Positions 26,301-37,100 of a stretch of 64,000 nucleotides of DNA are shown here, piece by piece (the first letter of the stretch is position 1; the number at the start of each line of letters is the position of its first letter). The position numbers and the translations under genes are program-made. The DNA is from Strix aluco (lineage: Eukaryota > Chordata > Aves > Strigiformes > Strigidae). The DNA is taken from contig NC_133954.1 in NCBI RefSeq assembly GCF_031877795.1, positions 7,841,256 to 7,905,255 on the forward strand, in the 5' to 3' direction. A model generated the notes under the pieces. That model was not told where the DNA came from. It made no database searches and saw only the letters and a program-made list of their open reading frames with translations.

Positions 26301-29300
26301 ATGAATATGCCACCACTTCTTTACAGCAGACCTTTCTAACCTGTCAATTCAGTTTTTCTTCCTCAAAAATCACTGTGAGCAGCTGGACAGATAGCTGGAG
26401 CAGCCATTTCTCCTACGGATGGCTGGAGCGGTGGGGGAACGTTCTGGTCTTGGTACAGTGATAAACTAAACTAACGTGGTGGAGGAAGCATCGTGGGGGA
26501 TGAATCCTGCCGTTGCTGAACTCCCCCTGACCTTATTTCAAGTAGGAGCTGCTCTTTTGAACCCCCCTCCAAACATTTGCAGCACTTATAAGGCACAGAT
26601 TAAATGTTTTCCTTTCAGTAACTGTAGGTATTTGTATCAGATTTCCTCCAGTCTGAAATAAATGCATTTATATCAGATTTATGCTCCGCGAGTACAAATT
26701 TGGGGGCCCTATAATTTCGAGTCACCGTTTAAATCCCCCAAAGAACAGCGGGCTCTCCAGCACTCACTGCTTTTCATACCTCCACTTTTTAAACTCCCTG
26801 TAGCAGAAGGCAACGAAAGGCTGAGCCACTAATACCACTGCATTTTTGCCTAATTCTTTATACCCAAAACAAGTGGATCCCGGGAGGTGGGAAGCTGCAC
26901 AGCAACACGTTCTGTTGTGGGTCACTTTAAAAAATATAGGTCATTTCACAATCGAAACCTTGACCCATACCCCACCGCCTGTGCCGGGGCACCCGCACCG
27001 CTGGGCTGCCGGAAAGGTGGTGTGAGGAGAGCAGCTAGGGCACGAGATAGAAATAATTCCACGTTACTGAACCAGCCACTTGGGCAGGCGCCTTGCCGTG
27101 GACTGGGTTGTCTAGTTTCTCGTCCTGCTGGTACATACTTGGGATTTAGCGGGACTGATTATTTCCTCTCCTTTCCTGCAGCTCCACCACTCTGATCTCC
27201 CCAGCTGGTTAGTTCTGGCTCTATCTTTGCTCAAAAAGGGAATAAAGGATGGTTTTCACATTAAGATAGCTGCCTCAAGGTAAAGTGCTAACAGGGTAAA
27301 GCACAGGTAGTTTTAATGCTAGAGCAAGCCCGGATCATCTCTCCAGCCTATGGAAGCAGTGACAGCGCTCACTACGCAGAGGTAAAAGTTGCAGTTGTGG
27401 GATTTTTTTATACGCAGCTCGGTGGTCCAAATAAATCTTCCCCGCGTGGATGTTACAGGTGCTGTCGTGGGCTTTTTGTTACGGCAGTTACTGTCCTGTA
27501 GGTCCCTGCTCCTGAGGGGTACAACAAGCGTTTAAGAAAAAAGAAACAAGCAGAACATGCAGCAAGGAGAAGTCCATATTCCTCATGTTTTGTGGTTCCC
27601 ATTTTTAGTTGTTGTGGGGGTTTCCCCCCACCCTCCCCCCCAAAGAACTGGCAGTCAGGAAGGCTCTGAGACAGCCACCCCAGTGAGCTTTAATTCATCA
27701 AGAACAACCGCTGGAGCCTTAAAAGGCCCTAGGGTTTGTCTGCAGTTAAAAGGGAATATTGGTGTTTAAAAACATATCTGGTATTTTGCCATTGTGAAAA
27801 AACCTGTTCCATTCCCGCAAGCCCTGGAGAGGGAGGCAGCTCTGAAGCCAGAAGAGAGGATGGAGCGGTGTTTGGCACTTCAAGGATGCCCTAGAAATCC
27901 ATCCAGCCCATCACTCGTGTCCCCAGTGCAGCTTGGTGCGAGCGCTGGGCACAAGGGATGGCGCGAGGAGCCAGGCAAACCCTCGCTGCCTTCAGCTGGA
28001 GCCAAAGCTGCTTTTGCCATGTTTTGGTAAGTCTGAGCTCCCTGGCAGAGTCCTGGCACCCAGGATCGGGTGTGTGGTTTCCCTTCCCGACAGCACCAAC
28101 CTTTGCTGCACGAGACACAGAAGATGCCGTACGGAGCGGAGGCTGTGAGCGGGCAGCGGGACCCCAGGCAGCCCCAGGAAGGGAGGAGAAAGCTGGACAT
28201 GGGCTGTGGGGTCAGGGATTGGGGGAAAGAAGCTCATATTTAGGACTTGTGCTCTGCAAAGGTGTAGCAGGATGAGCGAGAATAAAACATGTGAGAGCAA
28301 CCTCCTCTGTGAGACGTTCGTATTTTAGGGAGAGAAATGAGGTTCCAAGAAAAGCTTTGAGCCTCTATGACTTCGTCAGCAGCAAAGCGGAGTTAAAAAC
28401 AGAATTAGTCCTGAATCAGGACCGAGTTTGAATGATACTCCGAAGCCTGTGATTTCAGGGAGAGGATGGGCGTGAAAAACTTAAAAATCCCTCCTTCCTC
28501 TCTCCCTGTGATTTGAGGAGCAGAGCAAATGCTAATAGTGATCGATCGTAGCTGGATACAATGAGGAATCTCAGATCAGCCTAACGCTTGCACAGAAGAT
28601 GGAGCAGAAAGTGTTACTTTCACCTAGGACACGCAACACCTGGAATCCTTCTCTGGCAGAGCAGAGGTGCCCTGAGCAGTGCCACACAAAACAGCAACCA
28701 AAGAGTGCTGCTCCGGAGGGAAAGGGAAAATCTTATTCACCGCGTCCACTGGGAACAGGAGAGAGGGGTAAATTGTGCCATTGAAGTGAGATGTTAAACA
28801 CTAAGAAATTTCTTGGGAAGTTTTGCAGCATTTCCATTTCTGAAAACTTTCGGGAACGGATCAGACTCGTCCTTTCCGAGCGATTTAAGCGGAGCTGAGG
28901 CTGTCTGGGAGCAGGGGAGGGAATGGATGACCTCTTAAGGTCACTTCAAGCCCTATTTTCCATGATTACAGGGACATCTAATACTTGAAATGCTTTGTAA
29001 TCGAAGTTGCCCTTGAGATGTTTCGGTGTCTCAAAGCAGAGCAGAAGGACCGTTTCAGTAACGCAGCTGTGATCTTCCCAACGCATTCCCAAATTCCTGA
29101 AACACCAACTCCTCGAGTCAGGTCGGCTGCGGAGAGGAGCAGAGCTCGCTCACTAAGCGCTGCCTGGCAGGGGAGCAGGAAGCAGGGCAGCCCCAGCTCT
29201 CCTGTTGAATTTGTGGGGAGACAAATGCCACAGCTGGGTGAACCCTGAAGTGTCCTCTATCCCAAGCTGGGACCCACTGAAGCTTGTGAAATGACTTGTG

Positions 29301-31800
29301 TTATCAGCGAAGGCAGCAGAACACAGATAACACTGCAAGGGCAGCGCTGCTGTGGCTGTGATGGGCTGAGGCTAGAGAAGAGCAAGGTTTGCATCGTTAA
29401 TTAGACCCCCCGTTACCCTGGAAAAAGCAGACGTGGGCACGTGGCCCTTCTCTAGGTCAGGACTTCACTCGTCACCTCTGCGCCTCCCAGACCTGAACTG
29501 GCATGAAGAGGTTCAGCATTTTAGGCAGCGGTTAGTGGATATCACAGACAGAATGAAATGCAGACAGTGTCCTCCTGTCTTTGGAAACAACTTCTGCACA
29601 TCTGGGGGTTTTTTGTTTGATTGTGAGAAATTTTAGAGTGATGCTGCTGTCCAAACTGCATCACGAGCAGATGCCCTGAAATAACCGTAACTGTGAACCC
29701 TGGGTCAACATTTAATGTTGCTGGATATTTATTTCACTCTATTAACTTTATATCCTACAGAGGCACTTAATGAGAGGAAAACAAATAGGTTGCACTTTGG
29801 AGAAACAAGATATCCGAGTTGGCTGGGAGTGAAGTACCCAGAATACATATAATAAAGACACCAGGACAAACTATTCCATTTTATTGATTAGCAACTGTGC
29901 TAGGAGTGTAAATTGGTTACTTGTAACTATTATAGTGCATCATTTATTACAGCAGGCACCATGCTCCTGCATGGGTGAAAAGCTTTGGGAGACCCTGGCA
30001 CGCTTGTGTGCTGCTAGCGAAAGGACTAAGCCACGTGCTAAGTAGTTCCTGTGAAAGTAGTAATTACTCCCTAATAGCACTGAACTCTTAATCTACACTA
30101 ATAACATCCTTCTGAGCCTTTATCTTAATGTCATATAGATGCAAGACTTTTTGCTGGGGATGCTGGTTGTGCCGGGGAGTTGTGTAGCTACAGAGCAGCA
30201 AGAGCTGAGCTCAGCCAGTGCCGGGCTAAGCTGGACGCGGTTCATTCTGCGCCCTACGGTCTCCTGGGGCAGGAATAGAGGGAATGGTTAAAACTAGCCT
30301 GTATCTGACAGTCTGTCCCAGCAGCACTTCTGAGAAGAGCAGAAAAAACACTTTTTAGAAAGGAACTGCAGAATGGATAGCTTTTGCGTGGAGACACGTA
30401 CCTCACCACGCTGGATTTCCGCACGTGTTTGGGACAAGATACAGCGGGGGCACAGTGCCAGCACAGCAAAACCCTCTCCCACGCCAAAACCACCGACACT
30501 TCGATTTTGCCATTATTACTGCAATTCCACTAAGGGCTGTTTCTTGCTCAGCCCTGTCAACCAGAAATCCTAGTTCTTTCCCACACAAATCCCTGATGTA
30601 GCTGAGCCAGCACAAACCTGGGAGGATACACACATACACGCACATCCCTCCTCCATCTAGGTGTGCGGGGTTCCTGCTCCGAGCAGCTCAGCTGAAATCC
30701 ACAGAAAATAAATAAAAAAAAAAAAAAACAGGCTGGCAGACCCGAGGGGATGGTTGTAACTTGGATAACCTCCTGCAAAAGTTCAGGCGGCTCAGGGGAA
30801 TGGAGCTGCGGACGGGACTGTGCTCAGCAAGCCAGCACAGCCACGGGCACTGCTTCACTTTGGTGTTGATGCGAGCAGAGCTCAGCTCCTGGGTTAGGCT
30901 GGTTCCAACATAATCCTGCTCTGCTCCTTCAACAGATTGAAGCTGGGTGTGACAGGGTGTACCTAGAGCAGGGACGCACCTGGTAGCAGTCCCTAAACAG
31001 GATTTCCATGTTAAAATGTGATGGGTCCAGTTCTCCCAGAGAGACCCAGGGGAAGCAGAACAGGTCAGACACCAGGGAAAATATCTTACCAGGCACAGCA
31101 GAGCTGGTGGGAAGCAGATTTACCCCTTGTACTCTGGTGGCATGATTAACATCTGCAGAACATCTGCTCTCCTGGATCCAGCTGTGCAAGGGCAGGGTGA
31201 GGTGGTGGCCTCACTGACCCATGTCCCCAGCAGCTGCAGAGCCACAGGGAAACACTCCATCACTCACTGAGGACAGAAAGAGCCCAAATGGGTGCTTAGG
31301 TCCAGCTGCTACCCCTCACCCCTCATAGGCGACTGCTGTGCCACCAACCTCCACCTCGTTAACCAATGCTGCCTCACCATTTCCTACTAGTTTCCTGTCT
31401 GCCCCTCTCTATCCTAAGTTTTCTTCTCTTAGAATGCCCATTTTGGGGGATAGATGCTGTTTTCAGAATTTGGGGGTTGCACAGAATTGGGGGACTGCAG
31501 CTGGGATACCCTGACTTGATGGTGACAAAAATAACAGTGATGGGAGTTATTGATTTTAGCAAAGTTATTCCTCCTGTAAGAAAGAGAAGGAGCAGATTGA
31601 ATCTCTCAAAGATAATGCTTACACTTGACAAAAGAAAAAGATGGAAATTAAGGAGGTTTTTATCATGGAAGGCGATGCTACGTGTAATTAAGGTTTAGAC
31701 CAATGTCGCATGTATTACGCCCACAATCCATACGCATTCTTGATTTTGTGATATAGTAATGTTTAATTGCCATTAATGTAAACATATTTTAAAAGGTTAT
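23400..31800. other. Intergenic region between IGF2BP1 (5' end) and GIP
   Basis: No coding exon was recognised on either strand. The left part (24490-25560) is AT-rich and repeat-poor. The rest is mixed composition with one CR1 tail (28925). Homopolymers include poly-A near 24066-24083 and 30714-30728. Long open frames here have no familiar content. Because the two genes are transcribed divergently, distal regulatory elements for either may lie here. Confidence 0.6.
28925..28972 (+). repeat. CR1 LINE 3' tail
   Basis: GGATGACCTCTTAAGGTCAC followed by TTCAAGCCCTATTTTCCATG and ATTACAG matches the terminal part of old CR1 elements in the sense orientation (typically GATGACCTCCTGAGGTCCCT ... ATGATT). 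Only about 50 bp is recognisable. Confidence 0.6.
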
Positions 31801-31813
31801 TTTCCTTCTCTGC

Positions 31814-31951
31814 AGGTCAATAGACCTAATGAAGCAGCTCTAAGTGGGTTTGAATTGCTTTGATTAGGTGCTTGATTTCCTGTTTACCTCATGGAAGTGG
31901 GTTTGGTCCTGCCCAGCTAATGTATATAAAAGCCCTGACGGGTCTCATCAG
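31814..31951 (+). promoter_or_regulatory. GIP: GIP proximal promoter with TATA box
   Basis: A TATA box (TATATAAA, 31923-31930) lies about 75 bp before a good splice donor at 32006. Upstream are a perfect inverted repeat AGGTC-AATA-GACCT (31814-31827, nuclear-receptor half-site like), CTTTGAT (31858-31864, TCF/LEF motif) and TGTTTAC (31881-31887, FOX motif). A TATA-driven start fits a cell-specific hormone gene, unlike the CpG-island promoters of its neighbours. Factor assignments are motif matches only. Confidence 0.65.
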
Positions 31952-32005
31952 CACCAGAACTAGCTGAAATCCTCCTGGCAGCTTTAGAGGAGAAGGAGGA
32001 GAAAG
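31952..32005 (+). other. GIP: GIP non-coding exon 1 (5' UTR)
   Basis: The stretch begins about 25 bp after the TATA box (the exact start is estimated) and ends at AAAG|GTAAGAAG. It contains no ATG. Known GIP genes have a non-coding first exon followed by a long intron; the next exon here begins at 34086. Confidence 0.6.
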
Positions 32006-34139
32006 GTAAGAAGCTCTATGTCAGTCTCTCTTTTTTAATTTGTTTTTACGTTGTGGGGTTTTTTTTTTTTTCCCCAAGATAGCAGTGGGAGTGAACAGTG
32101 TTTGAGCGCGTCGGGTTGTGGCTGTAGCAGAGCAGGAATAGCCTGTACCTTTGGCTGAGTTTTTCCCAAAGTGGTACAAGACCGGCCGTTTTCTTGGTAG
32201 CTTTGGCAAAAAAAGACCTGCAGCAGTGTCCGTGTCAGGTTGTAAAGGGAAAGACTGTTATTTCAGAGGAGGATTCAGTACGTGGCAAATATCAGGTTGG
32301 GATCTGCACCTGCGCAGGGAAATAAGGAGAAATTGGTTCTTAGCTGCTTTTTGGGACCTCCCAATTATGGATAAAACAGGGATAATGCTTCTTCCAAAGC
32401 AGATGGTATTGCACAGGGGACTGGAAGACCTTCACGTTGCAAAGATCCCACCAGTTGTTCCTCCTTTTGTGAAGAAGTCAAGTCATAGGATCAAAACAGT
32501 GTAGGTATCGCAGCAAACTCTGTGCCAGACTGGGCTAGGAGAGCTCGACTATTCCAGTTCAGTGTCACACAGGCAAAGGCGTCTTGTACTAATTCAAAAT
32601 GGTTTTTCAAGAGTCTCTGAAAATGTGGATTGCTTTTCCTCCCTGTTTGGGTAAATTCTGCAGAGAAGTCACTGCCCTTTCTTAAAATTAAGGCTACAAG
32701 GCATTTCCTCTCCCAGCGTCATAAATAATTATCCTAAGCAGAACAATATTCTTGCACAACTTATCTGTTTTCAGATCCATCATCACACCCACAGTTATAC
32801 CACCAATACATGAAATGAAAAGCAAATAAGAGGGAAAACCTCAGTTATTTAATCATGACATTTTTTTCTTTTCTCATTTGAAATACTCCTCAGCTTTTTG
32901 TATAATGGAATTTACTTCTGCTGTTAACACTCTGTAACTATTTGTCTTTTATTGCTTTCAGTCTCAGTATTTTAGGGATTTTGCCAGTGTTCAGAATATT
33001 ACACCTTTGCTTTTAAGAGCATTCCTCAGCACTTGGTGTATCTGAGATAATGCGATACATTTAGTATTTTTTTCTCACTTAATAGGAAGGGCTGAAAACA
33101 TTTGTAAAAGATGTCACAATTTTCCAGAGGAAAAAATGTCACAATTACAAACGACATCCAAACTTGCAGATTCTTGCTCTCTCCAAAACAATAATTGGGC
33201 TGTTGTAAGAGTACAAATAACTACTTAGAGGAGTAAAGTTCTACCAATGTGTGAATAAATTTTTGAAGGATGGGATACTTGAGTCCCGATCTTTTTGTTA
33301 CTGTGTTATTCCTGTTGACAGCAGCTCTCCATTGCAATGCAGTTTCCAGAAATAGGTATAACAGAGTGAGGGACAACAAAATATATTTGTGAGCCATGAT
33401 CAAAACCATTTTGGTACAGAGTTTGCAGAGCTGGAATAGTAATTAAAAGAGCTCAGATGTCCAAGGACTACTGAGCTGAACTGTGGATGTGAGGACTAGG
33501 AACAGCTTGAAACTAATAAATCTTGGAATTTGATCCTGTCACTGTCCATGGGGTATTTTTCATAACTGATATTCACTGACTGGCTCCAGTCCCTACATAA
33601 GGCATTATCCATCCCAACAGAAAACCTCCCAGAAATTAGATCAGGCTCCTAAATCCTGCAGAACCACAGTGTGGGATAAGCAGGATGCCATTGCTACTGA
33701 ATTGCCTGATCCGACGTACGTTCCCGTTCACATACTCAAGATTGAATCGACCCTTAAAGCACAATGAGGTACCCACAGGGTCAGCTTGTAAACATGGAGG
33801 AAGACAAAGCCCCTGCCTCCAGGAATGTGCAACCCACAATGAATTTGATGGTTACAATAAAAGTATAAGGAACCAACATTAAAAGACACCACAGTGGGAA
33901 AGAGCGTTGGCATTGAAAAAGTAATTTAACTGGGAGCGGCAGAAGAGGGCTTTGTAGGATGGAGAAGGCTGCTCGAAGCACAAGGACTGAAGGAGCACAT
34001 TTACAAGCACAGGCACGTGCCCAACCACCGCCGCACATGCCTTTGGGTTCGCTGTCCTGCCCCTTATGTGTCCCGTGTGTTACAGGGGCTGGACATCTGG
34101 ACTGCCCTCTGCTTTGGAACAGAGAAACCAGCCAAGAAA

Positions 34140-37100
34140 ATGATGTCTTTCAAAGTTCTCTCTCTGCTCCTCGCTTCTCTGGGTTTTGTTTTGATGGAAG
34201 AAAACATCTCGGGGTAAGTGTTTTGGAAAGCTCACAGTGTGTTTTGAGCCTTTTCCAGCTCCCCACTGGAGGCAAATGGATTTTTTCCATTGGCATCTTG
34301 GTAAGTAGGTGAGAACATGAGTCCTGAGGTAGATCTCAGATAATAGAGACAGCCAAGTGTACAGAGATGAGGGAATGATAAGAGAAATATCAAACTAAAG
34401 CCCTGAGCCTTTGAGATGGAGCCAGGAACTCCCAAGTTTTCCCTACAAATTCATAGCTCTGGGTTAGGAGGAACAAGCTGGAAGTAAACCAGGAAGAGAA
34501 GAAGGTTGGCTGTGAACTAGAAACAAGATGTAATCATCTCACATGAATGAGGTTAGGGGGCATCCAGTATTTGGAAGCCTCTGAAAATATGACCAGTTAC
34601 ATAAAGCAGGTATATAATAAAGACTTTCCCTCTCTTTCCCTGACTCCTGCTACAAAATTTCCAACTACTACCCGAGAAGATCCAAAACAATCCTTATTAG
34701 AGCGGTAGGAGTTGCTGCAATCCCAGCTTGTAGGACTAAAAAACAGTCAGCTTTGAAATCCTTTGCTAACTTAGGTAGCCACCAGCTATGTCTCCACTGT
34801 CAGATCACTGGTCTCAGGGTCAGCCCTTGCCCCCTGCCACCCACCCTGAGCCTCTTGAGGACTCAAGAGGCGGATTCCTTGGCCGTAGGTGTGCAGTTCA
34901 CTGGAGGAGGGAGCCTGAGCATGCTTGGTGCCTTAGCTCGGAGCCAAAGTCCATGTGAATCAGGCTACGGCAGGGAAAACCACGCTGACGCCAGACTATC
35001 AGCAACTATCCTGAGCTCATCTCCTCCCAAATTCTCCAATCTGAGCTGCAATTGTCAGGAGCAAGCGAAATGGCTGAGGAGCATGTTAGCCCCTTCCCCG
35101 GCCATCTCCTTAATGTTACAGTGCAGGAATGGTCACCTGTACCGTTAAAAGTGACCACAAAACCTCGCTGGATAGGGACCGCGAGGGCCACCACGTGCAA
35201 CCCAAGCGAAACTCGCCCCGCGTGTGCTCCCGCTCCGTGCAGGACTCACTCTTGTCTCTGTGCTCCTACCCCAGTGTAAGTACAAGGACTCCCAGTGCCA
35301 GACCAGTGCAAAGACGCTACTCTGAGGCCACCCTGGCAAGCGATTACAGCCGCACGATGGATAACATGCTGAAGAAGAACTTTGTGGAATGGTTGCTAGC
35401 CAGACGGGAGAAGAAAAGCGAGTAAGTGTGTAGACTTTCAAAGCTGCTACGATCCAAACTCACAGCTGTCGTCAGCCAACTGATGGCTACACAAGAATGT
35501 AGAGCCGAGGATATTTTTCTTGGACTGCAGAAGTGATTCTCTAGGGAGTCGGTTTTCTTTTTTTCTTTTATTTTTCTAAGTCCTAGAAATGTTTCTGGTC
35601 TGTCGGCACACAGCACAACTATCCCTCTCCCTGTCCAAGACCGCCTTCTTCTCTGGCTGGTAGATGGAGTGGGAGGGAGCTGGATTTTATGGAAAAGAAG
35701 CATTTTGGCACCCTCTTGTGGCATCTCGGGCTGATATCGTCCCATTTTGCCTTTCCAGCAACATCATCGAGTCGTACAAGCGGGAAGCTGAGCCCCAAGT
35801 ATCAGCTGCGAATGGTCAGAGGTTGGACCTGGGCACTCAGGAAGCCAAAGACTTCTTCGCCTGGCTTCTTAAAGCCAAGAAAAATCAGAGGTGAGATGGG
35901 AGAGTAAAAAGAGAAAGTCTGGTTGCAGGGAGGGATGAGGTCCCCAAGTGTTTAACTTTTGAAGGAATGTTTTGGGGCAGGAACCTATGGTAACGGCTTC
36001 ACATGGGGGGAAATAAAAAGAGGATTTTAATTTCGAAAGGAAACTTCACATTTTGCAATTCTGTCTCAGGAGTGAGGAAAAGAACAAAGACCAAAAAAGC
36101 CTCTCTAATTTTGAAATTTCTCGCAAAATACAAACGCCCAAAATATAGATGATTGGGGTCTTTTTTGGTTTTGCAAAGGTCAGCACAGCCTCATCAAAAT
36201 CCAGCGCTTTGATAAGGTCAAAGCACGGACTTTTGACAGGGCTGAGGCGCATCCAGTCCCCTAACAGCCCAACATCACCCTAATGGAGAAGTCAAAATGA
36301 AGTGTTTTGACCTATTCGGAACAAAACCCTCTCAAAAGAAAACTCTCCAGCAAAAATGATGTGAAATTGATACATTTCTGCAAAACATTTTGATTTGATC
36401 AAATCACCCACACGGGGGGGGGGGGGGGGGGGAATCCTACTCGTTCACACTCTCAGCATGTGGACTAGTTAATTTTTTTTTAAAAAGAAGCAAACCAGTT
36501 ATTTCCTCGTATCGCTGCTCCAAGCTCTTATTATGAAAAGCCTGTCATCTAAGCGTGAAACCAGGCAGGGGGAAACCACGCAGCCTGCCTGACCCAGGAG
36601 GAATTTCCCAGTTGGGTTCTGATCTGAGGGTCCCCAATTGCGCAGATTTTTAAGGTGTAATCACCTTAAAATCATCACGATTGTGGTAACGATGGCGATA
36701 CGAGCTTGCTCGGAACAGGTACCTCTGGGCAAGGTAACCTAGTCCATCTGGAGCTCTCTCCTGCTGCAGCTCGTGCCTTCGTTCCCCGAGCCATCTGGCT
36801 GAGAGCACACTTGTGTATCTCAGCGCTGCGTGGCTTTGTGCTGTGTCAGCATATCCACAGCCTGTCAATAGCCTGTTTCACCTCCCCCAATCTTAGCTTA
36901 TGTCACAAATGTTCAAACAGCAAATTAGACACGAGTCCAAAGAAAAATCTGTTCTCAGGCACTTTCTATATTTAAAAAAAAAAAAAAAAACAAACCACAC
37001 CAACATATGAATGAGGGATACATTTCCTTTCTTTAACATGAAGGGGATTTTACAAAACCTAACAGGTTGCTGCTGCTTAGTCCTAAAATGGTGGCAAAAA

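Noticed and set aside
33690-33880. Stretch in GIP intron 1 with a faint resemblance to ancient interspersed repeats
   Set aside because: Resemblance (AGACAAAGCCCCTGCCTCC) is too short to name a family by eye.
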